Of a stretch of 53,633 nt of DNA, positions 37,869 through 47,232 are shown piece by piece; positions within the stretch are counted from its first letter, which is position 1, and each line of letters starts with the position of its first letter. The position numbers were made by a program, and so were the translations under genes. The DNA lies in NCBI GenBank assembly GCA_003169975.1, contig PNAA01000044.1, forward strand, positions 1-53,633, given 5' to 3'. Below the pieces are notes generated by a model. The model saw only the letters and a program-made list of their open reading frames with translations. It was not told the origin of the DNA and searched no databases. This stretch comes from Spartobacteria bacterium (lineage in GTDB: Bacteria > Verrucomicrobiota > Verrucomicrobiia > Chthoniobacterales > UBA10450).

Positions 37869-38312
37869 TTATTTCAGCACTGCCTGGTGAAACTCATACC
37901 AGTCGTCGAGATTGTTCAGGTTCACGGCATCCTGAGGGGAGCTGGCGTTATCCGGCATGCCGCATGTGCCGAGAATACCCTTGCGCGTTTCGTCATCGTG
38001 GATATAACCGCACACCGCAGCGTTATGCTTCTCGATTGCTGCCGGGGTCAACGATTTGGCATTTTGCTTTACCCAGGCTTCGAATTGCGGATAGGTCGGC
38101 TTGCTCTGCTTAATGTAATCCTGCACCGCTTTTTCCTCGAGTCCGAGCGCGGCACAGGTCATCGCGTCGTAACCGCGGCCCATGCCCGGATAACCCGCGG
38201 CCAGCTTGCCCTGCGACTCAAGGGAAACTTTCTGCCAGAGACGCGGGAGATGCAGGACGCCAAGCGGGCCGGCAGTGCCGGAGCTGATCATTGGGACATA
38301 GGTATCGCTCAT
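37869..38312 (-). CDS. DUF5069 domain protein
   Basis: 147 residues from ATG 38312, with GAAGGA about 11 bases upstream. The DUF5069 pattern is clear (SSGTAGPLGVLHLPRLWQK, then GYPGMGRGYDAMTCAALGL). The C-terminal half has DNLDDWYEFHQ-like LNNLDDWYEFHQ. No biochemical role is known. It is upstream of the Rieske gene on the same strand with a 45-base gap, so co-expression is likely. Confidence 0.85.
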   Translation of the reverse strand: MSDTYVPMISSGTAGPLGVLHLPRLWQKVSLESQGKLAAGYPGMGRGYDAMTCAALGLEEKAVQDYIKQSKPTYPQFEAWVKQNAKSLTPAAIEKHNAAVCGYIHDDETRKGILGTCGMPDNASSPQDAVNLNNLDDWYEFHQAVLK

Positions 38313-38512
38313 AGGGATGTTTTTCCTTCGGTTGATGGTTTCATTTTCCAACCCCGGAGGCTAATGCGGAGCGAACTTGAAAACAACGCAATTCAACCGT
38401 GCGCTCGACGAAAAAAACGCGCCCCTGTCCTGCAGACCTGGTGACTCCTGCCTTTCCAAATCGCTCTTCGTCGTTTACTTTCCTCCCTGCCGTGCCGACA
38501 CAACCTGCCCCG

Positions 38513-39199
38513 ATGGATGACTCCGAAGAGCAGGACCCCCGGTCTGTCGAAGACAAGAAGTTCGACCAGATCTATCCACCGAAGGTCCGGAAACTATCGT
38601 CGCTCCATTGGACCCCCGTCCGCGTCGCTGCAGAAGTGGCGAAGCTGCTCGTCACGGCACCGGGAGCACGCGTCCTGGATGTCGGCTGCGGCCCCGGCAA
38701 GTTTTGCCTTGTCGCCGCAGCGCTCACCGACGGCCGGTTCACGGGCGTGGAGCAGCGAAAGGACCTTGTGCTGGCCGGCCAGCAGGCTGCGACCCGGCTG
38801 CGGCTGGACACAGTGAAGATCCTGCACGGCAACGTAACCGACATAGCCTTCGTCGACTACGACGCCTTCTATCTTTACAACCCTTTCGAAGAAAACATGT
38901 CGCGCGGACACAAGATCGACTCTGCCGTTCCCCTCTCCCCGGTCTTGTTCAAGAAGTATAACAACCATGTCGCCGCGCAACTGGGCTCGATGCCGTTCGG
39001 GACTCGGGTCGTTACCTACGCGGGCTATGCCGATGAAATTCCGGCGTGTTACGATTGCGCGGCGACTCTCTTTCGAGATGAGCTGAAGCTGTGGATCAAA
39101 AACCGCGAGTATGACTTTGCGATTGAACGCCTCGGCCTGGCTTCATCAAGAAGTCACCGCGGCCCCATCGGCTGGGCTTCGCCCCGGCAGCGCCCCTAG
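38513..39199 (+). CDS. Class I SAM-dependent methyltransferase
   Basis: 228 residues. SAM-binding motif I is VLDVGCGPGKFCLVAAAL (about residue 55), with an acidic post-I residue in FTGVEQRKDL. DYDAFYLYNPFEENM looks like motif IV. Substrate unknown. The start at ATG 38513 (MDDSEEQDP) is chosen; the frame is open to 38399. The 3' end overlaps the converging MATE gene by four bases. Confidence 0.8.
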   Translation: MDDSEEQDPRSVEDKKFDQIYPPKVRKLSSLHWTPVRVAAEVAKLLVTAPGARVLDVGCGPGKFCLVAAALTDGRFTGVEQRKDLVLAGQQAATRLRLDTVKILHGNVTDIAFVDYDAFYLYNPFEENMSRGHKIDSAVPLSPVLFKKYNNHVAAQLGSMPFGTRVVTYAGYADEIPACYDCAATLFRDELKLWIKNREYDFAIERLGLASSRSHRGPIGWASPRQRP

Positions 39200-40572
39200 G
39201 AAACGGCGGCGCCCGCAAGGAAGTCAGTCGTTTCCGGGAAAGCCAGCCTCTTGCGCAGCTCGCGCCGGAGAAGGAAAAGATTCAGGCAGGCCTGGAAAAT
39301 TTGCGACCCGACCGAGAGATACCAAACTTCGCGAATCTCAAACCCAGCCCGACGTGAAAGGATGACCAAGGGCAAAGCAAACAAAACCAGCCTCGTCAGC
39401 GAGCTAAGCAGCGGTGGGATCGTGTTACCGATCCCTTGAAAGACGCTCGAGCTGGAGAAGACAATCCCCGCCGCCACGAAATTCAGCGCGACGATCCGAA
39501 AATACTCGCTCCCAAACGCAATCACGCGCGGATCCTGCGAGAACCCACGGATCAACACTGCCGGCCAATAGTGCGCCACCAGCGCGAGCACAAGCATGAG
39601 CGCCGACGCGAGCCCGATCGCGGCATAAACGGATTGTCGCACCCGGTCACCATGGCGCCCGCCGAAGTTTTGTCCCACTACCGGACTGAGCGCAAAGCTC
39701 AGCGCCACGACCGGGAGAAACAGCGCCTGCATCACGCGCGCTCCCACCCCGAAACCGGCTTGCGCCGCCGGCCCGAAATTCCGAATGATTCCGTAAACGA
39801 TGACGATATAAAGAAAGAGCAACGCAAACTCTGCGCCGGCCGGTAACCCAATTCGCAGCATCGCCCACCACGTCTTGAATTGCGGCCGCCATTGCGCCGC
39901 CCGGAACCGTAAATAGTGATACTTCTTCTCGAAATAAATAATCATCAACACGTCTGCGACCAGGATGGAAATAAACGTCGCCAGGGCGGCGCCCGTCACC
40001 CCGAGCTTGGGCAAACCCACGAGTCCGAAGATAAGTAGCGGCGCGAGCACCATGTTGAGCACCACACTTAGCACCTGCAATCCCACCGCCGGCTTCACGA
40101 TGCCGGTCGCACGCAAAGCCGAGCCGAGTGCGACCAGCGGAAACTGCAACAACATCCCGGGGATGAACCACAGCAGATAACTCCGGGCCAGCGCCGCCGT
40201 CGTCGCATCGGCGCTCAGCGCGTCACTATACGGCCCGCGCAAAAGAAACCCGACCACTCCGAGTCCGGCCGCGATCAGGATCGACATGACAAACGACTGA
40301 TTGAAAACCAGCTCCGCCCGCGGCTGATCCTTTTGCCCCGCGGCCTGAGAGATGAGCGCGGTCGTCCCCACCCCTAGCATCTGCGTCAAGGCCAGGACGA
40401 TAATCGTGAGGTTACCTGCCAGGCCCACGGCGGCGATCGCCTCTTTGCCAAGGCGGCCCACCCAATAAAGATCGGCCAAAAGGTAAAGCGTCTGCACCAC
40501 CATGCTGACGGCAAGAAAGGTCGCCATCTGAACCAGATGCTTTACTACCGAACCTTGGGTCAAATCCTTCAT
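39196..40572 (-). CDS. MATE-family efflux transporter
   Basis: 458 residues with 12 membrane spans. Typical blocks: TLYLLADLYWVGRLGKEAIA in span 1, then TQMLGVGTTALISQAAGQKD and GFGVGARVMQALFLPVVALS and SPVVGQNFGGRHGDRV. MATE proteins export drugs or organic cations with Na+ or H+. ATG 40572; no adjacent regulator. Confidence 0.92.
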   Translation of the reverse strand: MKDLTQGSVVKHLVQMATFLAVSMVVQTLYLLADLYWVGRLGKEAIAAVGLAGNLTIIVLALTQMLGVGTTALISQAAGQKDQPRAELVFNQSFVMSILIAAGLGVVGFLLRGPYSDALSADATTAALARSYLLWFIPGMLLQFPLVALGSALRATGIVKPAVGLQVLSVVLNMVLAPLLIFGLVGLPKLGVTGAALATFISILVADVLMIIYFEKKYHYLRFRAAQWRPQFKTWWAMLRIGLPAGAEFALLFLYIVIVYGIIRNFGPAAQAGFGVGARVMQALFLPVVALSFALSPVVGQNFGGRHGDRVRQSVYAAIGLASALMLVLALVAHYWPAVLIRGFSQDPRVIAFGSEYFRIVALNFVAAGIVFSSSSVFQGIGNTIPPLLSSLTRLVLFALPLVILSRRAGFEIREVWYLSVGSQIFQACLNLFLLRRELRKRLAFPETTDFLAGAAVS

Positions 40573-41159
40573 TGCATTCTCCGTGCCGTTGGACTGTGAA
40601 TGGCAAACGCTCGAAACTCAATCCCATCTTTTGGCGCTGCGATGCCAGCGTTGGCCGATTGTCAGTGGATCGGTTTGCTCAGGTACCGAGCCTGGCTTGT
40701 AGCCCGCCTGAGGCGGGTGATACCGGCGGGCCGAACGCCGTCGCAACCGGGGTCACCGCCTCCGGCGACAGCCCGCGGCAGCCCGCGACTGACAATCAAC
40801 GAAGACTACCACTACCGATCGCGCGGCATTTTTCGGCTTGCCTTTCTTCACGTCAGCGAAATGCGGAGCGTGCCGTTGACCAGGTCAAAGTTTCTCCGAC
40901 ACCACCATCGACCGCTCCTATTACAGTACCTCGATAAAGACAGTGGAACCCAATCCTCGTTCTGCTGGCGCGCTCGGCAGGAGGGGGCTAGACGGCGCTT
41001 CGAGCCCCGCGCCTTTCATTTAAATATTGACCCTGCGACGGATGCCGTTGAGCATCCACGACAATACGCGTGTCGAAGCGCGAATTGCTTCGATGAGGTT
41101 CGCCCTGAAAAGGTCCGGACGAGCTTCCTTTAACTCAAAACGAAGAAAGAGAACTCATC
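40573..41159. other. 587-base intergenic region with an IR-bounded element
   Basis: No open frame here has family-like sequence; the longest (40600-41133) is Arg/Pro-rich and crosses the palindromes. The first 225 bases hold the repeat element described next. Bases 40800-41159 hold ordinary sequence that must include the promoter of the secreted NTF2-like gene at 41160. An ATTTAAAT box stands near 41019. Confidence 0.5.
40657..40797. repeat. 141-bp element with GATTGTCAGT terminal inverted repeats
   Basis: 10-bp perfect inverted ends (40657-40666 and 40788-40797) enclose hairpins such as CCCGCCTGAGGCGGG. It has no coding capacity and looks like a MITE or a composite REP. Confidence 0.6.
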
Positions 41160-41630
41160 ATGAAATCAATCACTGCAAGTATCCTTGCTCTTACCGTGCT
41201 CAGCCTTTGCGCCACACCCCTCGTGCGTGCTGAATCGGCGGGCGGGGTGGAGGCGAAACTGAAAGCGATGGAAGATTCCTGGTCCGCGGCCCAGTTACAG
41301 AAAGACCACGGCGCCAGCGTCATCGACGGGTTTCTTGCCACCGACTATTTCGGAGTCAATTCGAAGGGCAAAATGCAAAGTAAGGCCGACGTGCTTGAGG
41401 AGATCCGAGGCGGCACCGATACCTATACCACGTCGAAGAACGACAGCATGGAGGTGCATCTCTACGGGGCCCACGTCGCCACAGTCTGCGGCACTTCGTC
41501 GGAGACGGGCAAAGACAAGGATGGGAAGGAATTCAGCCGCTCCTATGCCTGGGCGGATACCTGGATGGAGCGCAACGGCAAATGGCAGTGCATCGGAGAA
41601 GCCGTGACCAAGCTTCCAGCCAAGGAATAA
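41160..41630 (+). CDS. Secreted NTF2-like (DUF4440/SnoaL-type) protein
   Basis: 156 residues. The signal peptide is clear (MKSITASILALTVLSLCATP, cleavage after ...LVRA). The mature part is one NTF2-like domain (LKAMEDSWSAAQLQKDHGAS, then ATDYFGVNSKGKMQSKADVL and YAWADTWMERNGKWQCIGEA). DUF4440 domains bind small ligands or serve as isomerase-like folds; no catalytic set is evident. GAAAGAG lies upstream of ATG 41160. Confidence 0.85.
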   Translation: MKSITASILALTVLSLCATPLVRAESAGGVEAKLKAMEDSWSAAQLQKDHGASVIDGFLATDYFGVNSKGKMQSKADVLEEIRGGTDTYTTSKNDSMEVHLYGAHVATVCGTSSETGKDKDGKEFSRSYAWADTWMERNGKWQCIGEAVTKLPAKE

Positions 41631-41848
41631 ACGCGCGGCACCACGCCACGCTAAACTGAGTCGAACACCGTCCGTTGTCAGGAGATAACCGGGCGGTGTT
41701 TCCCTTCCCGCACCCGTTCCGAGGCCGCGCGGCGTCGCGCCGGCCGGCGTTTTTCGACTTGCCCTCGCCGAAACGCCCGGCAGAATGTGCGGCAATGAGT
41801 CCATCTTCCCGCCTCCACCGCTTCTTCCGATCAGCCAAAGACCACGTC

Positions 41849-42271
41849 ATGCAGGCGACCACGACCACATTCTGCCTGACGCTGTTGGTCATCTGCGCTT
41901 TCGCCATAAATCCGGCGCTAGCCAGTGATCAAGAGAACATCCAGGGCACTTGGTCCCTCGAAACCGTCACTATGGATGGCAAGACAATGCCTCGCGTCGC
42001 CGTGGTCTACGTCTTCACTGGTGACACGCTCATCGTGCGGCCCGAGGCCGGCAAGGAGCAGAAGGCCACCTTCACGCTGGATTTATCGTCCAAGCCGAAA
42101 ATACTGGTCGTGCAACGCGATCAGCACGCACCGGACAATAAACCCGATCGCAGCCCGTATGAATTGAATGGTGATACTCTCAGGATCTCGTTCGTTTCAG
42201 CTGATGAGCACCCGACAGAGGTTTCCGACAACGGACACATCCTCTTCACTCTCAAACGCAAAAAACAATAA
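41849..42271 (+). CDS. Secreted TIGR03067-domain protein
   Basis: 140 residues from ATG 41849, with signal peptide TFCLTLLVICAFAINPALAS. The mature part matches TIGR03067 (NIQGTWSLETVTMDGKTMP, then VVYVFTGDTLIVR and FTLDLSSKPKILVV), a lipocalin-like fold seen mainly in Planctomycetes and Verrucomicrobia. Role unknown. An upstream ATG at 41794 would lengthen the leader. Confidence 0.8.
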   Translation: MQATTTTFCLTLLVICAFAINPALASDQENIQGTWSLETVTMDGKTMPRVAVVYVFTGDTLIVRPEAGKEQKATFTLDLSSKPKILVVQRDQHAPDNKPDRSPYELNGDTLRISFVSADEHPTEVSDNGHILFTLKRKKQ

Positions 42272-42370
42272 TGATCGCGCCGAAATCTTCTGCGGGCGAG
42301 GTAGCACGCTTCCTGAAATCCATGCCGCTAACCACGCACGCTGAAAAGCAGGTTAATTCTGTGATCCACC

Positions 42371-42757
42371 ATGAGCGCTGACACTCTATGTTGGACAGAT
42401 ATTCCGGTCGTTAATCTCGAGCGGGCAATCAAGTTTTATTCCGCCGTGCTTGGCCGGGAAGTAGGCCGAAGGTCGGAAGGCGGATTTGAGTATGGGCTGC
42501 TGCCGCACGCCGAACAGAATGCGTCCGGCTGTCTTTGCGTCGCGGCCGACAGCGCAGGTGTCGCCAATAGGCCATCCCAAACCGGGCCGCTCATTTATCT
42601 TTCGGTTGACGGTCGCCTCGATGCCGCGGTGACGGCCGCAGCTGCAAACGGCGGCAAAGTTCTGGAAGAAAGGCAGCAAATTGGCCCGCACGGCTATCGC
42701 GCCATCATTGTCGATTCGGAGGGCAACCGGCTCGCTTTGCATGCGAGCGCGGCCTGA
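42371..42757 (+). CDS. VOC-family protein (glyoxalase-like) 1
   Basis: 128 residues. The betaalphabeta-betabeta layout of one vicinal-oxygen-chelate module pair is visible: TDIPVVNLERAIKFYSAVLG at the start and a C-terminal VDSEGNRLALHAS. Metal ligands are not obvious, so it may not be catalytic. First of three VOC genes in a row, all plus strand. Confidence 0.82.
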   Translation: MSADTLCWTDIPVVNLERAIKFYSAVLGREVGRRSEGGFEYGLLPHAEQNASGCLCVAADSAGVANRPSQTGPLIYLSVDGRLDAAVTAAAANGGKVLEERQQIGPHGYRAIIVDSEGNRLALHASAA

Positions 42758-42881
42758 GCAAACCAGCCAAGATTGAAGTCATTTCCTTTCAGTGAGACAA
42801 CGGGGTGCACAGCCGGAGTCCGTCGTTCCTCGCCAGGCAGACAAGCAACCTTCGAAAGAAATTACAGGGAGCAAGCGCAAT

Positions 42882-43385
42882 TTGAATCACTCACGACGCT
42901 TTCACCACGGCCTCTATGAGGTCCATCTGCCAGTGACTGACCTGGATCGAGCAATCGATTTCTACGTGGACAAGCTGGGCTTCGAGTTGGGTTTCGGCGG
43001 CAAAGTTGGATCGAGTGCTCTGCTTCTTTACCGCTACCAAGAGATGCGCTGGATGCTGGGACTATTCCGCGTGGACGCCGTCGCGCACCGGTGCATCGCA
43101 GAGTACCACATCTCGTTCCGCATGGCCGGGAAGGAGGTGGACTCGATGATACCTTTCCTGCGCGAACGCGGGATCGAGCCCGTGCATCCGCTGGGGGCTC
43201 CGCTCCAAGGCCCAATGACCGAACCCATCGTGCACGGTTGGATGCCAGCCGCCGCCGTCTTCTTTAAAGATCCCGACGAACACCTGCTCGAGCTGATCGC
43301 CGAGCTACCTGACGCGCCCCGCCCCGAGTTCCTATATCGGCCCTTGAGTGAGTGGCGTGGGCTTATCGGCAGAGCAGTCAGCTGA
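42882..43385 (+). CDS. VOC-family protein 2
   Basis: 167 residues from a TTG at 42882 with AGGGAG upstream; the open frame extends to 42792, but that part is not family-like. First module: HHGLYEVHLPVTDLDRAIDF, YVDKLGFELGF. The C-terminal part has AAVFFKDPDEHLLELIAELP with candidate ligands His and Glu. Fits bleomycin-resistance/dioxygenase-type VOC proteins. Sequence is only distantly like VOC 1 and 3. Confidence 0.8.
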   Translation: MNHSRRFHHGLYEVHLPVTDLDRAIDFYVDKLGFELGFGGKVGSSALLLYRYQEMRWMLGLFRVDAVAHRCIAEYHISFRMAGKEVDSMIPFLRERGIEPVHPLGAPLQGPMTEPIVHGWMPAAAVFFKDPDEHLLELIAELPDAPRPEFLYRPLSEWRGLIGRAVS

Positions 43386-43516
43386 GGCAAACCGCTGAAC
43401 GGGGCCCATGAACGGATTGATTGTTATTAGTTATCGGCTCAGCGTGGCAAAGAGTGCGCTGGCTACCGCAGCTGACCGGTCCTGGTTAACCGATGCCCGC
43501 GCACAATGAAATCAAT

Positions 43517-43912
43517 ATGAGCAATCCAAGCAACAAACCACACTTCCAGGGACTTCGGACTGTTATCTATGCCGTTTCGGACCTGGGCACGGCCAGAACC
43601 TGGTATTCCAGCGTTCTCGGTTTCGCGCCATATTTCGACCAGCCTTTCTACGTCGGTTTTAATGTCGGCGGCTATGAGCTGGGGCTAGATCCCGATCCTT
43701 CCACTCCTCGCGCCACCGGAGGCGGTGCCGTAGCTTATTGGGGCGTCTCAGATGCCGGGTCCGCCCTGGAGCGGCTGCTTTCTCTCGGCGCGGCGCCGCG
43801 GACCGACCTGCAGGAGGTCGGCGAGGGCGTCAAGGTCGCCACAGTCTGCGATCCGTTCGGTAACATCTTCGGTATCATCGAGAACCCGCATTTCAAGCTC
43901 CCGAGCGAATAG
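43517..43912 (+). CDS. VOC-family protein 3
   Basis: 131 residues from ATG 43517; an earlier ATG at 43493 is possible. Blocks: LRTVIYAVSDLGTARTWYSS, VLGFAPYFDQPFYVGFNVGG and the end ATVCDPFGNIFGIIENPHF with a Glu ligand in IIEN. Three neighbouring VOC genes plus two secreted proteins suggest a stress or detoxification patch; inference only. Confidence 0.82.
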   Translation: MSNPSNKPHFQGLRTVIYAVSDLGTARTWYSSVLGFAPYFDQPFYVGFNVGGYELGLDPDPSTPRATGGGAVAYWGVSDAGSALERLLSLGAAPRTDLQEVGEGVKVATVCDPFGNIFGIIENPHFKLPSE

Positions 43913-44016
43913 CGCAGCGTCTCCCCCAGGCCTGGGAAAGCAAAACCGCGGAGAAGGAGCCGACGTGGAGGGCGAAACCGGGTCTCGCTTTTGCCTCCTG
44001 TTTTACTTATTTCCTG

Positions 44017-44649
44017 CTAACGATGCAATGAGCCCTGACTCCCCCGAGTTGGCCGGGAAGGTCGAGCGCTGACGCTTCGGCGGGGGGCGAAACCGCCACC
44101 GGTTGCGCGAAAATCCCTTCCACCAGGAGGTCGCTGCGCTACCATCATGCGCCCCCCACCAAAGCGAGGCGTCGAGCGCGGTCGACGCGCAAAGGACCGA
44201 GTGTTGGAAAATATGATGACTTGGGTAGGCTGAGCGTAGCTGACGATTTGATCGAGGGGCGAGACAAGGCAGTCCGGTGGATATGCCAGCGGCTCCTGAG
44301 CCACCCCGGCGTAGTAGGGCGAACTCCCCGTGATGACACCGTCGTTAAGACCCGCGTTGGCGTAAGGCTCGGCGGCGACCTCCTGATCGTACTGCTGTGC
44401 CGTTGCTCCTTGTTGCTCGTCCGCCTGCTGTTCGCCGGCACGGTCGGCGAGATAATCGGCGGCGCGGGGGCGTTGGTTTCCTGCATTGAGGACTGGCGTG
44501 ATCGTCGCAAAGGAGCCGGCCGCGCGCTCCTGGTCGCCCGTCACCATGTGACGTTTGACACTGGAGACGTTGGAGAACGCCAGCCAGGCCAGGATCGCGA
44601 TTAAAATCCCCAGTTCGAGCGCAATCAGATTTGCAGTTTTGGTGTTCAT
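44017..44649 (-). CDS. Single-span hypothetical protein with Gly/Arg-rich tail
   Basis: 210 residues. Residues 7-28 form one membrane span (LIALELGILIAILAWLAFS). Residues 60-130 are Gln/Ala-rich, and the last 60 are Arg/Gly/Ser/Pro-rich and disordered. The family is not recognised. The start ATG 44649 has a strong GGAGG ribosome binding site, and a CCTAACGA word forms the spacer between that site and the ATG; this is the only exact copy of the word right of 37.1 kb. Confidence 0.65.
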   Translation of the reverse strand: MNTKTANLIALELGILIAILAWLAFSNVSSVKRHMVTGDQERAAGSFATITPVLNAGNQRPRAADYLADRAGEQQADEQQGATAQQYDQEVAAEPYANAGLNDGVITGSSPYYAGVAQEPLAYPPDCLVSPLDQIVSYAQPTQVIIFSNTRSFARRPRSTPRFGGGRMMVAQRPPGGRDFRATGGGFAPRRSVSARPSRPTRGSQGSLHR

Positions 44650-44786
44650 TTCGTTAGGCTCCTCCCAGTAAGGTGTGGTCGATGCAAAACATCCAACCCT
44701 TGAATCTCGCACGGATTTTGTCCGATGCCACTGCCGCAGACGAAGAAGAGCGGGGCCAACCCGCCGCCACTCCCGTATTTTAGTTT

Positions 44787-45965
44787 CTAATGCGCGGGTG
44801 TCAGGAGGAAGGCGTGCAACCTGCCATTCAGCGTGCCGTAGCCCGTGATTTGTCCGGCATCATTGATGCCTGCGCCCTCCTCGAGGACCCATCCCGTTCC
44901 CGTGAGGATCATATTGTTCAGGTCCTGCATCTTTCCGCCTTTGGTGGAGATAAAAGCGTGGTAGGAGCCATTCCGAATGGTCGAGAGACCCACGACCGTG
45001 CCGCTGTTATTGATTGCCGAGCCGTAGGAACTCGAGCCACCGAGCGCACCCAAGTCGACCATCGTGCCGGTGGTGTAACGAAAGGCGTGGGCAGTCCGGT
45101 TCTTCTTTGTGTAGGCCTGGCCGGTGATCTGATTTTGGTCGTTAATGGCGTAGGCGATGCTCCACGAGCCGCCTAATGTCCCAAGCGCGGTCATCGTTCC
45201 GTTTTGATAGATAAAGCCAAGAAAATTCCCCGCAGTGTTGTAGGAATACCCCACGATGACACCCTGATTGTTGATTCCATAGGCCGTGCTCGACGTGCCG
45301 CCCAGCGTCCCCAGGTCCGTCATCTGTCCATTGCTGTAGAGGAACGCGTTCTCCTGCCCGGCCACTTTCTCCGACACGCCCACCACCTGCCCGGCATCGT
45401 TGAGGGCATATGCCGCGCTATAATCGGCGCCCAGTGTCCCCAGGTCCGTCATTTGCCCGCCCGTGTAGAGAAACGCGCGATACGACCCACTGGCCAGCGT
45501 CGAGTAACCGGCAACCTGGCCGGAGGTGTTGATGCCCCGCGCCTGCCCGTATTCTCCGCCCAGCGTGCCGAGTGAAGTGAGCTGTCCGTTGCTATAAAGA
45601 AAGGCCGGGTCGGTCGTCGAGGTCGACGAGGCGCTGGATTGTCCCGCTACCTGCCCGCTCGAATTAATGCAGAAAGCCTGGCTGTAACTGCCCCGGCTGT
45701 TTGTGCCCAGCGTGCCCAAGTCCGTGATCGTGTAGGTCTGCGCCGCGGCCGGCGACGCCGCCCAAATCAAGGCCGCGAAACACAGCGCCAGCACGCTCCG
45801 GCACCGGAAGGACCCGACCCGCGCCTGAGGATCTGCCGCGGCGCGAGACGTTGCCACGCCATCGAGGGTTCTGCGGGGCGCGGGGATTCGGAGACTCGAC
45901 TGAGCTTCGGTCAATTGTAAGAGGGTGCAAACCCTCGCAAGGACTTCCGATAGAGTGGGTGTCAT
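44787..45965 (-). CDS. Secreted HAF-repeat protein
   Basis: 392 residues. After a long basic leader comes a signal segment (SVLALCFAALIWAASPAAAQ). The mature part is about seven HAF repeats with DLGTLGG, AxGINxxGQVVGYS and AFLYSNGQM units (TIGR02913 type), which fold as an extracellular propeller. Function unknown. A start closer to the signal peptide is possible. Confidence 0.85.
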   Translation of the reverse strand: MTPTLSEVLARVCTLLQLTEAQSSLRIPAPRRTLDGVATSRAAADPQARVGSFRCRSVLALCFAALIWAASPAAAQTYTITDLGTLGTNSRGSYSQAFCINSSGQVAGQSSASSTSTTDPAFLYSNGQLTSLGTLGGEYGQARGINTSGQVAGYSTLASGSYRAFLYTGGQMTDLGTLGADYSAAYALNDAGQVVGVSEKVAGQENAFLYSNGQMTDLGTLGGTSSTAYGINNQGVIVGYSYNTAGNFLGFIYQNGTMTALGTLGGSWSIAYAINDQNQITGQAYTKKNRTAHAFRYTTGTMVDLGALGGSSSYGSAINNSGTVVGLSTIRNGSYHAFISTKGGKMQDLNNMILTGTGWVLEEGAGINDAGQITGYGTLNGRLHAFLLTPAH

Positions 45966-46186
45966 CTGAGTTTTCGCTTTCTAGTTGAGGTCAACTGCAG
46001 CCCGGACTTCGGACTTGAATTGCAGTCTACCGCAATTTCGAGGTGGTAAAAGTCGCGCTCGCCAGGATTCTCGTAACAGAATGGTTACATATTGCGCTCG
46101 GACAAATCCGGACACGAACGTCACTGGTGAATAAGCGCGGCCGGAGGGAACCGGCCTTCCGCCGCGGTGCTTTCCCTTATCCAGCG

Positions 46187-47227
46187 TCAGCGCGGCTCGG
46201 TCGAATCAAGCGGGATGGTCTGCGGTTTCCCCAGATACTGGACGGTGATCGTCTCCCCGCTCCGTGCCACGACCGGTAATCTCATCCCGGGTGGGAGAAC
46301 GGTCTCACCGTACGGGATCTTGATGGTAACCGGTCGAGTAAGAGTAACGAATTGCTCTGCGGGCGTAGCCGACGGGAGGGCGCGCGTTGGCTGGGCGGTC
46401 GACGCGGGTGTTGCCAGAACGCTCTCCGGTGGTCCCGGAACGATGGAATCGAACACCTCGATTTTCGCCACGGGATGAATTTCCCAGGCGGTCGTTCGCC
46501 ATGGATGATGGTATTTGTTCGCACCGACGGATTGGATGGCGACGCCGATGTCGGCCGCGCCATTGTGCTCGTCATCCCACAGGAGGTTCCCCGTTAGGCG
46601 GATCTTGCGCGCCGCATGCCCGGTCGGCTCATAGGTCAGGTCCGGGGCGCGAAAAAAGGCGGCGAGCGACTGAAGCCTGATGCCGACACGATAGATCGCG
46701 CTTTGTGTCCGCGGAGTTATCTCACAAATGATCGGCGTCGGGTCGCCAACGCGCGGCGGGTGATCGGCCGGCTGTGCGAAAACTTCCAGGTGCCAGTCGT
46801 GGAAATCAGTGCTTGCGCAATTCGTGGATTCTGGCGGGCCGGCATACGCGAGCACCAGGTAACCGGTAAGGGCGACGAGCTTTTTCTCGCGCTGGTCGAG
46901 TTCGGCTCTTTGCGCCGGGGACAAGTCTTTCCGGTGTTTCCCTTTGGTCTGGGCGTCGAAATCCGCCACAGACCGCAGGAAAGCAGCCGTGTCCATCGCC
47001 TCGACGTGCGCTCCCACGAGATCGGCTGCGGGGCGATTCTTCTGGCGATTGCGCTCGATGGCGTCCGGGGTCTTCCCCGTTCCGGCCGGACGATCAAGGC
47101 AGTCCCAGCCGGTGAGATCGATTTCCTTCAGCTCGCGATCTTCGGAAATCCTCGGCCGCTCGGCCGAGGCGAGGGTGGCGAAAAGAAGAGTGCAACAACT
47201 CGCTATGAGGATGGTCTTGTTGTGCAT
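46187..47227 (-). CDS. Secreted hypothetical protein (346 aa)
   Basis: Signal peptide MHNKTILIASCCTLLFATLASA. The mature part has a basic N-terminal region (GKTPDAIERNRQKNRP), a structured block (ALTGYLVLAYAGPPESTNCA, then FHDWHLEVF and TPIICEITPRTQ), and a C-terminal Pro/Thr-rich stretch ending in a beta-rich PVTIKIPYGETVLPPG. The central block recalls OB-fold exported domains but I cannot assign it. It is followed by the HAF gene on the same strand with 220 bases between. A CCGTTAGG near-match to the octamer lies at 46591. Confidence 0.7.
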   Translation of the reverse strand: MHNKTILIASCCTLLFATLASAERPRISEDRELKEIDLTGWDCLDRPAGTGKTPDAIERNRQKNRPAADLVGAHVEAMDTAAFLRSVADFDAQTKGKHRKDLSPAQRAELDQREKKLVALTGYLVLAYAGPPESTNCASTDFHDWHLEVFAQPADHPPRVGDPTPIICEITPRTQSAIYRVGIRLQSLAAFFRAPDLTYEPTGHAARKIRLTGNLLWDDEHNGAADIGVAIQSVGANKYHHPWRTTAWEIHPVAKIEVFDSIVPGPPESVLATPASTAQPTRALPSATPAEQFVTLTRPVTIKIPYGETVLPPGMRLPVVARSGETITVQYLGKPQTIPLDSTEPR

Positions 47228-47232
47228 ATCAG

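Noticed and set aside
40600-41133. 177-residue plus-strand frame in the gap after the MATE gene
   Set aside because: It runs through the inverted-repeat element and is Arg/Pro/Ser-rich with no recognisable domain or ribosome binding site.
44787-45965. Repeated DNA words in the HAF gene as a tandem DNA repeat
   Set aside because: Explained by the protein repeat units; the DNA copies vary at third positions.
46073-46088. GTAAC-N6-GTTAC dyad upstream of the HAF gene, possible operator
   Set aside because: A five-base half-site is too short to be significant without copies elsewhere or a neighbouring regulator.
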